Assembly (NCBI RefSeq): GCF_900167145.1
Contig: NZ_FUWG01000005.1
Coordinates: 83,236 to 147,235 of the forward strand
Length of the DNA stretch: 64,000 nucleotides
Direction: 5' to 3'
Source of the DNA: Treponema porcinum
Lineage (GTDB): Bacteria; Spirochaetota; Spirochaetia; Treponematales; Treponemataceae
Within the stretch, counting starts at the first letter, position 1; every line of letters begins with the position of its first letter. The position numbers and the translations under genes were made by a program. The notes beneath the pieces were generated by a model that was given only the letters and a program-made list of their open reading frames with translations, ran no database searches and had not been told where the DNA came from. This document shows, in pieces, positions 45,365-54,548 of this stretch.

Positions 45365-45667
45365 ATGGGAACACTGCAAATCAATATTCTAGGCACATCC
45401 TTTACAATAAAAGCAGACGAAGACAGCGAATACCTGAACAAACTGCTCCGCTACTATAAGGGCGTTACTGACACTATTGAAAAAAAACAGACGCTTACAG
45501 ATCCGCTTCAGATTGCAATTATGGCAGGAATTATGATGTGCGATCAGGTCTATCAGGATAAAAAAACAAAAGTAAAAATACAGAATGCCTATGAAAACAA
45601 CACAGCAGATTCAGAGGCAGACAGAATCACCCGAGAACTGATAGAAAAAATAGATAAAGTATTATGA
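45365..45667 (+). CDS. zapA: Cell division protein ZapA
   Basis: Small FtsZ-binding protein that bundles Z-ring filaments. The 100-residue protein begins MGTLQINILGTSFTIKADEDSEYL and has LQIAIMAGIMMCDQVYQDKKTK in the second helix, the ZapA pattern. I start it at the ATG at 45365, the first residue of the conserved domain, although no ribosome site precedes it; coupling to the upstream gene is likely. Its stop overlaps the start of the next gene (ATGA). Confidence 0.82.
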   Translation: MGTLQINILGTSFTIKADEDSEYLNKLLRYYKGVTDTIEKKQTLTDPLQIAIMAGIMMCDQVYQDKKTKVKIQNAYENNTADSEADRITRELIEKIDKVL

Positions 45668-46119
45668 CTCATATCTGGATTGACGCAGACTCCTGCCCGC
45701 GCCTTGTCCGGGAATATACTGCGGACTATGCGCAAAAAAATCACCTTCCGCTGACATTAGTTGCAAACAAACCTGTTCCTGCTGGTTCAGATGAAAAAAA
45801 TTTTGAGATGGTTATATGCCCTGCAGAAAAAGACGCCGCTGATAACTACATTGTTTCTTCCGCTTCGGAAAAAGATATTGTAATTACGCGCGATATACTT
45901 CTTGCAGAGCGGCTTGTTGCAAAAAACATCAGCGTTATAAACGACCGCGGAACAGCATTTACAAAAGATAACATTCAGGATAAAATCGCCGACCGCAATT
46001 TTGACCTTCAGCTGGCACAGATTGGTCTTGGCGGCTCAAAAAAAAATTCTTACGGAGAAAAAGAATTTTCCAAATTCAAAAAATGCTTTGAAAGGGAACT
46101 CCAGAAACTGAAGAATTAA
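45664..46119 (+). CDS. YaiI/YqxD family protein (UPF0178)
   Basis: A 151-residue protein with IWIDADSCPRLVREYT at the start, VICPAEKDAADNYIVSSASEKDIVITRDILLAERLV, VINDRGTAFTKDNI and IGLGGSKKNSYGEKEFSKFKKCFERELQ. Acidic residues in DADSC and DNYI fit a PIN-like or NYN-type fold; nuclease activity is a guess. It overlaps zapA by 4 bases, so it is the last gene of this long operon. Confidence 0.88.
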   Translation: MTHIWIDADSCPRLVREYTADYAQKNHLPLTLVANKPVPAGSDEKNFEMVICPAEKDAADNYIVSSASEKDIVITRDILLAERLVAKNISVINDRGTAFTKDNIQDKIADRNFDLQLAQIGLGGSKKNSYGEKEFSKFKKCFERELQKLKN

Positions 46120-46141
46120 ACCCTCTTCCATTCAAAAAAAA

Positions 46142-47452
46142 CTATACTTCCTCGTCATCCGGAATATGCGTAAGGATTGAAATTACACGTTCACGTATCT
46201 TCATAAACGCAAGGACAATCTCAGGGTCAAACTGTTTTCCTGCTTCTGACTGAATCATATTGAACGCATCATCCATTGACCAGGCATCTTTATAACAGCG
46301 ACGATGTGAAAGTGCATCAAAAACATCCGCAACGGCAACAATACGGGCAGCAAGAGGAATTTCATTTCCCTTGAGCGGCCGCTTCACAACAACTGCACCG
46401 CCAATCTGGAATTTTGTATTCTCCTGCCCTGCTCCGGCGTCATTTTCATTTGAATACGTAACAAGCTTGTCCAAATCGAACTTTCCCGGATAGCCGCTTT
46501 CGTTTCCGTCCCAGCGCTCGTGGTGATGAAGCGCAACATCCGCGGCCATTTCGTCAAGAGATGATTCCGGCGGATAGAAAAGCATTGCACCCAGACAGGT
46601 ATGACCTTTCATAATATTGCGCTCATCGTCCGTAAAGCGCGGAAACTGCTTTTTCAGAATAATGTCGGACACACCGACTTTTCCGATGTCGTGGAACTTC
46701 GCCGCAATCTTAAGGTTATCGCGGAACTTATGCCGTTCCTCCTCCGGGACGTTGTTGTTGAATGCCCAGCGGTCGTAAATTTCAAGCGAAATATTAGAAA
46801 CGCGTTCTACATGCGGATACGTTTCCTTAGGGTCACGGAATTCAGACATCTTGAGCATACGCCTTACCATATTCTGCGTGTTATAAGCATGCTGCAAAGC
46901 CTGAACGGCAGCCGTAGCAAAATGACTTATATAAAGTTCCGCATCATCATCAAACGGAATGACATTTCCAGCTTCATCCTGTGCATTAATTATCTGAAGA
47001 ACACCAAGAAGCTGTCCGCTCGCCATTTTAAGCGGAATGGTATACATTGATTTTGTACGGTAATTCGTCGTTAAGTCTGTCTGCTTGTTGAATTTAAATG
47101 GAAGTTCCGCCGGTAAATCATACGCATCTGCTATGCGAAGGCTTTTTCCTGTGCTGGCAACATATCCGGCGATAGATTTTTCGTTAATCGGAAAAGAGAA
47201 AAAGAGATACGGAAGTTTTTCCCCGGAAGGCAGTTCACGAAGCTGCGTATCATTCTGAGAATATTTTATAGAAAGATTAGTACCGTTCTCGCCAGAAACA
47301 ACATAAATAGAACCGGCATCAGCATTTACAATCCGTCTGGTTTCAGTAAGAATGCGCTCCAATAGAACGTCAACGTCCTGAATTTCGTTCAGCTTATTTT
47401 CAAGTTCTATAATAGACTGAAGTTTTTTTTCTTTCTCACTTACAACAATCAT
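46142..47452 (-). CDS. GAF plus HD-GYP domain protein
   Basis: The 436-residue cytoplasmic protein has an N-terminal GAF domain (about 20-190: IVNADAGSIYVV, SIAGYVASTGKSLRIADAYD, MYTIPLKMASGQLLGVLQI). A C-terminal HD-GYP domain follows (about 210-425) with KFHDIGKVGVSD, HHHERWDGNESGYPGKF, and VADVFDALSHRRCYKDAWSMDDAF. HD-GYP proteins hydrolyse cyclic di-GMP; here GYP is kept. The GAF ligand is unknown. No SD is clear before the ATG. It converges on the YaiI-type gene. Confidence 0.9.
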   Translation of the reverse strand: MIVVSEKEKKLQSIIELENKLNEIQDVDVLLERILTETRRIVNADAGSIYVVSGENGTNLSIKYSQNDTQLRELPSGEKLPYLFFSFPINEKSIAGYVASTGKSLRIADAYDLPAELPFKFNKQTDLTTNYRTKSMYTIPLKMASGQLLGVLQIINAQDEAGNVIPFDDDAELYISHFATAAVQALQHAYNTQNMVRRMLKMSEFRDPKETYPHVERVSNISLEIYDRWAFNNNVPEEERHKFRDNLKIAAKFHDIGKVGVSDIILKKQFPRFTDDERNIMKGHTCLGAMLFYPPESSLDEMAADVALHHHERWDGNESGYPGKFDLDKLVTYSNENDAGAGQENTKFQIGGAVVVKRPLKGNEIPLAARIVAVADVFDALSHRRCYKDAWSMDDAFNMIQSEAGKQFDPEIVLAFMKIRERVISILTHIPDDEEV

Positions 47453-47539
47453 AAATATCCCTTTCCCCTATTATGCAATTTTTTCCATGTTATTTCAACT
47501 AATAAAAAAGAAAGAAAACACAAACATACGGCAGAACAG

Positions 47540-48580
47540 CTACTGAATCAGCATGCAGTCACCGTAACTGAAAAAGCGGTAGCGGTTTTCAACAGCCGTT
47601 CTGTAGGCATTAAGAATATTCTCGCGCCCGGCGAACGCACTTACAAGCATTATGAGCGTACTTTCCGGCGTGTGAAAATTCGTAAACATCTGGTCAACGA
47701 CCTTAAACTTATATCCCGGATACATAAAAATGCGGGTAGAACCAGTTCCGCTCCTTACAAGCCCGTTTTCATCACAGGCAGACTCAAGCGTTCGCACGGA
47801 CGTAGTACCGACTGCAAGCACCGGCCTTCCCTGCTTTTTTGCCTCATTTATTTTCTGCGCAGTTTCCGGCGGAACGGTAAAAACTTCCTCATGCATTTTA
47901 TGATTTTCAATCATTTCTTCACGGACAGGAAGAAAAGTTCCCAGTCCCACGTGAAGCGTAACGAACGCGCGCTCAATTCCCTTTGCATCAAGCCGGGAAA
48001 GCATTTCTTCCGTAAAATGAAGTCCTGCCGTAGGACAAGCGGCGCTTCCTGTATTCACCGCATACACATTCTGATAGCGCTCGGAATCTTCTTCCGTATC
48101 TTCACGCTTAATATACGGCGGAAGCGGAATATGTCCGTTTTTTTCAAACCAGTCTTCCGAAATTATAAAATCAAACTGAAGCGCGCGGAATTCAGTTCCT
48201 TCATTCCCAGGACATTCAATGATTGTGCCGACAGTTCCGTCCGGGAACGTATAGCGCATTCCAGGCTTCTGCTTTTTTGCGTTCTTCACCATTGTATTCC
48301 AGACGCGGCAGTCTTTGTCAATCTGATTAAGAAACATAAATTCCGTTTCGCGCCCGGTAGTTTCCTTTATTCCGTAACAGCGCGCACGGCGAACACGCGA
48401 ATTATTGAATACCATCAAAGTATCAGGAGAAATCAACTCAGGAAGGTTGTCCATTGCAAAATGAGTTACAGCGCCGTCGTTTTTTCCAAGGCGCATAAGC
48501 TTATCCTGACCGCGTATTCCGCTTGGATGCTGGGCAATTAATTCTTCCGGTAAATCAAAATAAAAATCTGAAGTTTTCAT
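47540..48580 (-). CDS. queA: tRNA preQ1(34) ribosyltransferase-isomerase
   Basis: Transfers the ribosyl part of SAM to preQ1 in tRNA on the way to queuosine. It begins MKTSDFYFDLPEELIAQHP and has DTLMVFNNSRVRRARCYG, GHIPLPPYIKRED, SERYQNVYAVNTGSAACPTAGLHFTEE, HVGLGTFLPVR and TNFHTPESTLIMLVSAFAG. Length 346 is typical. It lies after ruvB on the same strand, a common neighbour arrangement. Confidence 0.95.
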   Translation of the reverse strand: MKTSDFYFDLPEELIAQHPSGIRGQDKLMRLGKNDGAVTHFAMDNLPELISPDTLMVFNNSRVRRARCYGIKETTGRETEFMFLNQIDKDCRVWNTMVKNAKKQKPGMRYTFPDGTVGTIIECPGNEGTEFRALQFDFIISEDWFEKNGHIPLPPYIKREDTEEDSERYQNVYAVNTGSAACPTAGLHFTEEMLSRLDAKGIERAFVTLHVGLGTFLPVREEMIENHKMHEEVFTVPPETAQKINEAKKQGRPVLAVGTTSVRTLESACDENGLVRSGTGSTRIFMYPGYKFKVVDQMFTNFHTPESTLIMLVSAFAGRENILNAYRTAVENRYRFFSYGDCMLIQ

Positions 48581-48621
48581 ATAAAATTCCTGTTTTTAGG
48601 ACGTTTTTCAAGCCGCTTCCG

Positions 48622-49680
48622 TTAAAAAAGCGCAGGCTGTGCAGTTCCGACATTCCCGGAAGGCGCAAGTCCAAGATGCTCGTATGCCTTCTGCGTAACA
48701 ATCCGTCCGCGTGGCGTGCGCTGCAAAAGACCGCACTGAATAAGATACGGCTCGTAATAGTCTTCAAGCGTATCCATGGATTCTCCGATAGAAATCGCAA
48801 GCGTTTCAGCCCCAACCGGTCCGCCGCCAAAATTATGTATAATAGAAAGAAGAATATCCCTGTCGCATTTTTCAAGACCTATATCATCAATCTCAAGTTT
48901 TTTAAGTCCCTGCCGCACAATATCAACGGAAATTTTGCCATTCCCAAGAACCTGCGCAAAATCACGCATACGGCGAAGAACTCTGTTTGCAACACGCGGA
49001 GTTCCACGCGAACATTTTGCCATTAAAAGAGCAGCTTCCTGTTCAACTTCAGCCTGAAGAATATCGGCTGAACGGCAGATAATCGCAGCAAGTTCATTCT
49101 GCGAATAAAATTCAAAACGAGGAATAATGCCGAACCGGCTGCGCAACGGGCTTGAAACGCTGCCGGCTTTTGTTGTTGCCCCAACAAGCGTAAATGGCGG
49201 AATCGGTATACGGACAGTACGAGCCGCAGCCCCCTGCCCGATAATCCAGTCAAGTTCAAAATCTTCCATTGCTATATACAGCATTTCCTCTATCGCCGGC
49301 TTCAAACGGTGAATTTCATCTATAAAGAACACAGTACGCGGCGTTATGGTAGAAAGAATTCCGGCAAGATCCTTTGGCTTATCAAGAGCCGGAGCAGACG
49401 TTATCTTACAGTCAACGCCAAGTTCGTGCGCCGTAATCTGCGCAAGGGTCGTCTTTCCAAGACCCGGCGGACCTATCAAAAGAAGATGGTCAAGCGGCTC
49501 TTCCCTCTGGCGTGCGGCTTCTATAAAAGTAGACAGGTTATTTTTTACGGTCGTCTGCCCAAGAAAGTCCTTTAAAAGTTTAGGTCGCAGAGTTGCATCC
49601 TGTTCATCAGAATCAGTCTTTAAGTCGGCGCGGACTATTGATGAAAAACCGTCAATGCTGTCAGAATTAAAATCAGTCAT
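48622..49680 (-). CDS. ruvB: Holliday junction helicase RuvB
   Basis: Branch-migration motor. The 352-residue protein has [23 protein letters not shown], Walker [42 protein letters not shown] (Walker B), [21 protein letters not shown] and the C-terminal winged helix [20 protein letters not shown]. Length is normal. Downstream of ruvA by 83 bases in the same direction. Confidence 0.97.
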   Translation of the reverse strand: MTDFNSDSIDGFSSIVRADLKTDSDEQDATLRPKLLKDFLGQTTVKNNLSTFIEAARQREEPLDHLLLIGPPGLGKTTLAQITAHELGVDCKITSAPALDKPKDLAGILSTITPRTVFFIDEIHRLKPAIEEMLYIAMEDFELDWIIGQGAAARTVRIPIPPFTLVGATTKAGSVSSPLRSRFGIIPRFEFYSQNELAAIICRSADILQAEVEQEAALLMAKCSRGTPRVANRVLRRMRDFAQVLGNGKISVDIVRQGLKKLEIDDIGLEKCDRDILLSIIHNFGGGPVGAETLAISIGESMDTLEDYYEPYLIQCGLLQRTPRGRIVTQKAYEHLGLAPSGNVGTAQPALF

Positions 49681-49763
49681 TTTTTTTATTATAGCAGAAT
49701 CACCGGCTATGCCGCAAGCAGGAAGAAAATCCGTACGCAGGACAGACGGTACACATCCTATGA

Positions 49764-50378
49764 CTATGAAAGTTCAACTATAGCACGGCGGAAGAGCGCA
49801 TCTTCCTTCTCTTTCTGCGTTTTTCCGGCAAATGCTGCATCATTCTGCAGTGTTTCCGAAAGAAGCGCGATTTTCTGCTCCACAAGACGCTTGTCATAGC
49901 CCATACTGACAAGAGAAATAACTACATCATTAAACGGAACTTCAGGAGAAATACGCACAACAGAAGGCGTTTCGCGCAACGAAAGCTTACCCTTAAGCGC
50001 AAGAAGCATTTTTCCGGCAGTTTTCTTTCCGACTCCTGGAATTTTCTCCAGCATTTCAAGGTCGCCGTCGTCAAGAACCTGCATAAGGCGTGCGGAAGAA
50101 ACGCTGCTCATAATCTTGACAGCCGCCTTTGCACCGATTCCCTCTACTTTCATCAAGTCAAAAAAGAGCGTACGTTCGTCAGCAGAAGCAAAACCGTACA
50201 TCTGCATTGCAGTTTCAGTATGCTGAAGGAACGTAAACACCCTGCAAACAGAACCGACTGTCGGAAGCATATCTAGATTTGAATCAGGAATGCAAATATC
50301 CCATTCAACCCCGCCAGTATCTATAAAAATCTGCTTTGGAAATTTCCCGGTAATCGTACCGGTTAAAGAATTAAACAT
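49764..50378 (-). CDS. ruvA: Holliday junction protein RuvA
   Basis: Tetrameric junction-binding partner of RuvB. From the start at 50378 it has 204 residues: [31 protein letters not shown] (OB fold), [18 protein letters not shown] and [23 protein letters not shown] (two HhH motifs), and a C-terminal domain with [16 protein letters not shown]. The frame is open further upstream, but the family begins at this Met. No clear ribosome site. It starts 77 bases after ruvC. Confidence 0.93.
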   Translation of the reverse strand: MFNSLTGTITGKFPKQIFIDTGGVEWDICIPDSNLDMLPTVGSVCRVFTFLQHTETAMQMYGFASADERTLFFDLMKVEGIGAKAAVKIMSSVSSARLMQVLDDGDLEMLEKIPGVGKKTAGKMLLALKGKLSLRETPSVVRISPEVPFNDVVISLVSMGYDKRLVEQKIALLSETLQNDAAFAGKTQKEKEDALFRRAIVELS

Positions 50379-50454
50379 AGGTATATGATAAACAAAATAC
50401 GGAAGAACGGCAAGAACGAAAGAAAAAGCAAAACGACAGGAGGAAAAGCAAATG

Positions 50455-51018
50455 TCAGGCGGACGGAGAAAAATGAAGATGCGTAATTGCTCCGGCAAGC
50501 GCATCGGCAGCGTGGTCAGGTTTAGGCGGAACTTCAAGCCCCAGCAAAATCTGCACGTATTTTTCTACAAGCTGCTTGTCTGCGGAAGCAGTTCCGGTAA
50601 CAGCCTGCTTTATCTGATTAGGCGTGTATTCACCGAGCGGAATACAATGCTGTGCAAGGCAAAGCGTAACAACACCGCGGGCTTCCGCAACCCCCATTGC
50701 ACTTGTTACGTTCCGCGCAAAATACAGCGTTTCCATACCGGCTTCCGCAGGCTTAAATTCGTCTATCACCGCACACAAACGGTTATAAATTGTCAAAAGA
50801 CGTTCCTGACGGGAAGCAGCAGAATTTGTGGATATGACGCCGTAACTTACCATACGGTATCGCCCTGCGCAAAAGTCAACCACACCAAATCCCGTATTTG
50901 CAAGACCGGGGTCAATACCAAGAACACGGCGTATTTTTCCGCGCGCAACTTCATCGTCATTCAGCCGGGAAGATTGAGAACCTGGTAATAATGCAAAATC
51001 AGAAACAGTATTTTTCAT
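50455..51018 (-). CDS. ruvC: Holliday junction resolvase RuvC
   Basis: Endonuclease that cuts Holliday junctions. The core has RVLGIDPGLANTGFGVVD (first catalytic Asp), AGMETLYFARNVTSAMGVAEARGV (catalytic Glu), ANQ-like PNQIKQAVTGTASADKQ, and PDHAADALAGAITHLH (last Asp pair). At 187 residues it has about 30 extra N-terminal residues of polar sequence; no later Met exists before the conserved part, so the start at 51018 is the best supported. It lies just past a terminator that follows yebC. Confidence 0.93.
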   Translation of the reverse strand: MKNTVSDFALLPGSQSSRLNDDEVARGKIRRVLGIDPGLANTGFGVVDFCAGRYRMVSYGVISTNSAASRQERLLTIYNRLCAVIDEFKPAEAGMETLYFARNVTSAMGVAEARGVVTLCLAQHCIPLGEYTPNQIKQAVTGTASADKQLVEKYVQILLGLEVPPKPDHAADALAGAITHLHFSPSA

Positions 51019-51033
51019 AATATGCAGACTAAA

Positions 51034-51065
51034 AAAAATGAGGCGGCTGAACTACAACCGCCTCA
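51034..51065 (-). terminator. Terminator after yebC
   Basis: TGAGGCGG (51039-51046) pairs perfectly with CCGCCTCA (51058-51065), and the minus strand continues with eight T. It lies between yebC and ruvC. Confidence 0.88.
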
Positions 51066-51095
51066 CATTATCGACCGAACCAAAAACAGGCTGAA

Positions 51096-51845
51096 TTACT
51101 CAGCTGCCTCCGGATCAAAATCATCTGGATATTCAACGTTTGAATAAACGTTCTGAACATCGTCATTATCTTCAAGTCTGTTGATAAGTTTTGCAACTTT
51201 TACAGCCGTATCAGCATCAACAGGAGAATACATATCAGGAACCATTCCTACATCAGCAGAAAGTGACTCAAAGCCCTTTGCATTCAAAGCATCTGCAACA
51301 GATGCAAAAGCATCAGCAGATGTAGTAACAGTAATAATTCCGTCTTCATTTACAATGTCATCAGCACCAGCTTCCAGAGCAACTTCCATTACTTCGTCCT
51401 CAGAAACTTTTTCTGCATCGTATTCGATAGTACCTTTGCGCTGGAACATACGTGAAACAGAACCGGCAACACCAAGATTTCCGCCGTTCTTATTGAAAAT
51501 ATTGCGTACATCTGCAGCAGCACGGTTCTTGTTATCTGTAAGAACTTCTACCATAACGGCAACACCGCCGGCAGCATATCCTTCATATACAAGTTCTTCA
51601 TATGCAGTTGCTCCGTCTTCACCTGTTCCTTTTTTGATAGCGCGCTCAATATTATCCTTAGGCATATTAGCAGCACGAGCCTTGATAATCACCGTACGAA
51701 GACGTGGATTTGAATTAGGATCTCCTCCGCCCATACGAGCAGCAATAGAAATTTCCTTAATGAATTTAGTAAAGATTTTACCACGCTTTGCGTCTGCAAG
51801 ACCTTTTGCATGTTTTATGGTTGCCCATTTACTATGTCCTGACAT
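51096..51845 (-). CDS. yebC: YebC/PmpR family protein
   Basis: The 249-residue protein has MSGHSKWATIKHAKGLADAKRGKIF, the hallmark start. IKEISIAARMGGGDPNSNPRLR, KARAANMPKDNIERAIKKG and YEGYAAGGVAVMVEVLTDNKNRAAADVR follow, with RIFNKN-like IFNKNGGNLG. Older work calls these transcription regulators; recent work links the family to ribosomes stalled at prolines. The gene lies before the ruvCAB genes, the usual place, but a terminator separates it. It marks the last intact core gene before the accessory island. Confidence 0.95.
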   Translation of the reverse strand: MSGHSKWATIKHAKGLADAKRGKIFTKFIKEISIAARMGGGDPNSNPRLRTVIIKARAANMPKDNIERAIKKGTGEDGATAYEELVYEGYAAGGVAVMVEVLTDNKNRAAADVRNIFNKNGGNLGVAGSVSRMFQRKGTIEYDAEKVSEDEVMEVALEAGADDIVNEDGIITVTTSADAFASVADALNAKGFESLSADVGMVPDMYSPVDADTAVKVAKLINRLEDNDDVQNVYSNVEYPDDFDPEAAE

Positions 51846-51924
51846 TCAAGAACCTCTTATAAATTAAAATACAATAGAATATTAGTTATTTATATTACTA
51901 TAAAACAGACGGATATGTCAACAT

Positions 51925-52106
51925 TCAAAACACTCCCAAAAAGCGCAGCATTAACTCATATCCAGCATTTATTCCGCAATCAAGTCGAAAAAGACCGTAT
52001 TTTTCATATACAGACTTTTTAACAAAAAACGCCGGATGTGGCGGCATCCAACCCGATGATCTGTCATACAAATCTTCGATGACATAGGCTAATAAATTCC
52101 ACGTAC
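51925..52106 (-). pseudogene. Glycosyltransferase (GT2) fragment
   Basis: In one minus-strand frame this stretch reads TWNLLAYVIEDLYDRSSGW, then MPPHPAFFVKKSVYEKYGLF and a tail NAGYELMLRFLGVF before a stop. PPHPAFFVKKSVYEKYGLF and YELMLRFL are a well-known segment of family 2 glycosyltransferases in glycan loci. Only about 58 codons are left: there is no start, the catalytic N-terminal domain is gone, and the C-terminus ends early. It fills most of the 318-base gap between yebC and the kinase gene. The call as a GT2 remnant is from pattern memory; a protein search would settle it. Confidence 0.65.
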
Positions 52107-52162
52107 ATCAGTTTTGAGGAACTGTCAAATGTTTTCATAGGTTTTCCATAAGGAAGAAAAAA

Positions 52163-53134
52163 TTAACTGCAAAGTTCATCCCTTCTCTTTTTCAATACAT
52201 CTTCAAATCTTGTAATAAATGATTTCAAATAGTATTCCCTGCGTGGTTCACTGATAATTTCGTACCCCTCGTAGCTGCCAGGTATTGATTTAACAAAATC
52301 TATGATTTCATTCAGTTTACTTTCAACGAGTTCTGTATTACTGATAACAGCTGCTTTCAATAATTCTACTTGTGCAGCAGAAATTTCCGACTCAGTCAAA
52401 TCAAGAATTGAACGATAATTCAGATGGTGTTCGCCATCAATTGTAAAAGGTTCCTGAACATTTGTATTATTTCGCGCCTGATCTGCTTCCGGCAATTTCA
52501 AAATCTGTTCTATCGCAAGAGTACTTTTTTTAGGATAAAAAGAAGCACCATTATCAAATATTGGAGCAAGTTCTCTCTTGTCGCCACACGAAAGAATTCC
52601 CCAGTTTCCATTGTTTCGGTCATTGTTTCCAATTAAACCATCTATTACAACCTGATTCCAAAACCGTTCAGAAATCCCATTTATCTTTGAAATTTCTGGA
52701 TTTAATTCAAAATGAATAAAAAGTTCTTTCAGATTAACAAGATGACCATCATCTGTTTCATGAAGGTCTACATTAAAGTTCTGATTCATTTCTGAGATAT
52801 GAATATTCTTCAATGTCCTCATTTCCAGAAGACGGGTGTTCTCATCACAAAAATCCTTACATGCAACAACCAAATTATTTTTTCTTATACCTAAAAGCGT
52901 TTTGTGAACAGGATAACCCAAAATCTCATAGATATGACTTCCGATGAATTCCGACAATGGTGTCTGCGAAAATTTTGAAAGCTTATCACTCTTTGCCATT
53001 CCTTCATTTGACTTTGGGTATTTTGCAATCCAAGGCTCCCCGTTAATTAAAATTCCATCTTTGTCACCAGCAGCGCCACCGTATGATCCGTTTCTGTTAC
53101 TATATTCAGCATTTGAAAAGTCAAAAATTTCCAT
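52163..53134 (-). CDS. HipA/CtkA-like kinase, probable toxin
   Basis: A 323-residue protein of the HipA C-domain kinase group, closest in length and layout to the small CtkA-type kinases; it lacks the separate N-terminal HipA subdomain. From the start at 53134: a Gly/Ser loop NRNGSYGGAAGDK near residues 13-25, the likely ATP lysine in WIAKYPKS (Lys38), catalytic loop IGNNDRNNGNWGIL with Asp172 and Asn177, and metal-binding IFDNGASF with Asp194. It probably phosphorylates a cell protein and is held back by the regulator encoded 10 bases upstream. AAGGA lies 6-7 bases before this ATG; an ATG six codons earlier overlaps the regulator stop. Confidence 0.78.
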   Translation of the reverse strand: MEIFDFSNAEYSNRNGSYGGAAGDKDGILINGEPWIAKYPKSNEGMAKSDKLSKFSQTPLSEFIGSHIYEILGYPVHKTLLGIRKNNLVVACKDFCDENTRLLEMRTLKNIHISEMNQNFNVDLHETDDGHLVNLKELFIHFELNPEISKINGISERFWNQVVIDGLIGNNDRNNGNWGILSCGDKRELAPIFDNGASFYPKKSTLAIEQILKLPEADQARNNTNVQEPFTIDGEHHLNYRSILDLTESEISAAQVELLKAAVISNTELVESKLNEIIDFVKSIPGSYEGYEIISEPRREYYLKSFITRFEDVLKKRRDELCS

Positions 53135-53144
53135 ACTTTTTTCC

Positions 53145-53573
53145 TTATGCAATTGGATATTTCATAATTAATTTGTCCCGAGTCTCACTATCAATAGCGC
53201 CGTCTTTCAGGAATCGATCTGCCATCATATAAAGCATATCTGCACACTCATAAAACATTGTATCGTTATTCCGGTCGTATTCCTCAAGCTCTTTGATTGT
53301 ATTTTTCAGAGCTTTTGGCAAATCCGTAAATTCAATTCTTATTTCATCATTAATAAAATTATACTTCTGAGGAAGAGCAAGAGATGAGTTTATCAAATCC
53401 AGCAGATTTACTCCCAAAGAATCTGCGATTTTTACAAGAGTATTTACCCTGCATTCCATTACATCGGCCGTCCCATTACATATACTGCAAAGGGTTGTAT
53501 AAGGAACAGCACTCTTTTTTGAAAGACTATAAACTGAAATTCCCTGCTGTTTAATATATGCTGAAAGATTCAT
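53145..53573 (-). CDS. XRE-type HTH regulator, probable antitoxin
   Basis: A 142-residue protein with an N-terminal helix-turn-helix of the Xre/Cro type (residues 1-62: SAYIKQQGISVYSLSKKSAV, TTLCSICNGTADV, TLVKIADSLGVNLLDLI). A helical C-terminal part with ELEEYDRNNDTMFYECADMLY follows, perhaps for dimerisation or kinase binding. It precedes the kinase gene as antitoxin genes usually do and has an inverted-repeat operator over its own promoter, so autoregulation is likely. Its 5' end and promoter are duplicated at 55062-55186. Confidence 0.8.
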   Translation of the reverse strand: MNLSAYIKQQGISVYSLSKKSAVPYTTLCSICNGTADVMECRVNTLVKIADSLGVNLLDLINSSLALPQKYNFINDEIRIEFTDLPKALKNTIKELEEYDRNNDTMFYECADMLYMMADRFLKDGAIDSETRDKLIMKYPIA

Positions 53574-53575
53574 AT

Positions 53576-53617
53576 TATCACCGTTAACAGTATATAACGG
53601 CTAACAGTGATAGTCAA
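53576..53617 (-). promoter_or_regulatory. Promoter with overlapping operator, regulator-kinase pair
   Basis: Minus-strand TTGACT (53612-53617) and TATACT (53589-53594) are 17 bases apart. A 37-base imperfect palindrome (53576-53612) with arms TATCACnGTTA and TAACnGTGATA covers the spacer and the -10 site, so bound protein would block polymerase. The HTH gene starts 3 bases downstream of it. Confidence 0.75.
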
Positions 53618-53661
53618 TTAAACTTTCTACGCGTTCCTATCTTGTCTTAAATAAAAAAAGA

Positions 53662-54390
53662 TTAAACTTCATGTAAGTTCAAATCATGAAAAACAATTAC
53701 ATAACCTGCGGGACAATATTTATAATTATTATTCACTTCGCCCTTAATAAAACTCACACCATAAACACCTTCGTTTGCAGAAGACGCTTGGGAAGAACTC
53801 CAATACCAATTATTTCCAAAATCAAACCCTCCAACAGCATTTAGTGATTTTTGCAAAACTTCCTTATTTTCAAAAACTGCATAAAGTTCAGAAACACTAG
53901 GCAAATACCAACCATTATTAAATTCCGAATTTAAATAATAAAAATCTGAACCATAATTATAAGCAAAATAAAATGCAGGATAATTTTTTGGCTCTAAAAC
54001 ACCTTCGCTATCAGAATTACAAACATCAAGCCAATTATCTCTTCCAATCAAATCCCCAGAAAAATAATAACCACTTTCCACGGAACCAAATCTGCTAGCT
54101 TGAATCTCCACAAACTTAGTATTATACCCAAAAGTATCTCTAGGAGCCCAACTCATAGAATTAGAAGATTTATACAATCCCATCATCATTGCATTATTAC
54201 CAGAAACTCCAACAACAACACCAACAGGCTCATATATTCTTTTCCAAAAAGAATAATGCTCAACAGGAACAACCCTTCCATCGCTTAAAACAATATCCCC
54301 AATCTGAACCTTACTTCCGCCACCATAAAATTCACATCCAACAAAGACAACAATAAAAAGAAAACAACATAAAAAATAAAATTTCTTCAT
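53662..54390 (-). CDS. Lipoprotein with DUF1566/Lcl-like C-terminus
   Basis: From the start at 54390 (242 residues) it has a lipoprotein signal MKKFYFLCCFLFIVVFVGC, Cys19. The rest has VQIGDIVLSDGRVVPVEHY and, near the end, NGWYLPSVSELYAVFENKEV with YWSSSQ, the pattern of DUF1566/Lcl C-terminal domains found in many envelope proteins of Treponema and Fibrobacter. A role in surface contact is inference. An earlier ATG 16 codons upstream would add a second hydrophobic start and is less likely. It lies between the regulator gene and a broken gene and is AT-rich like its surroundings. Confidence 0.72.
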   Translation of the reverse strand: MKKFYFLCCFLFIVVFVGCEFYGGGSKVQIGDIVLSDGRVVPVEHYSFWKRIYEPVGVVVGVSGNNAMMMGLYKSSNSMSWAPRDTFGYNTKFVEIQASRFGSVESGYYFSGDLIGRDNWLDVCNSDSEGVLEPKNYPAFYFAYNYGSDFYYLNSEFNNGWYLPSVSELYAVFENKEVLQKSLNAVGGFDFGNNWYWSSSQASSANEGVYGVSFIKGEVNNNYKYCPAGYVIVFHDLNLHEV

Positions 54391-54548
54391 AAAAAAATTG
54401 TACACGAAATTCTCACTTTTGAAAATGGAAAAAATCATTCAAAACAAAAATCTTCTTAAAAAGAATCAAATCAAAATTACATAAGAAATAACATACTAAA
54501 AAATAATTACTTAAAAATCCCGATGAGGCATTATTAAATGTACAAAAT

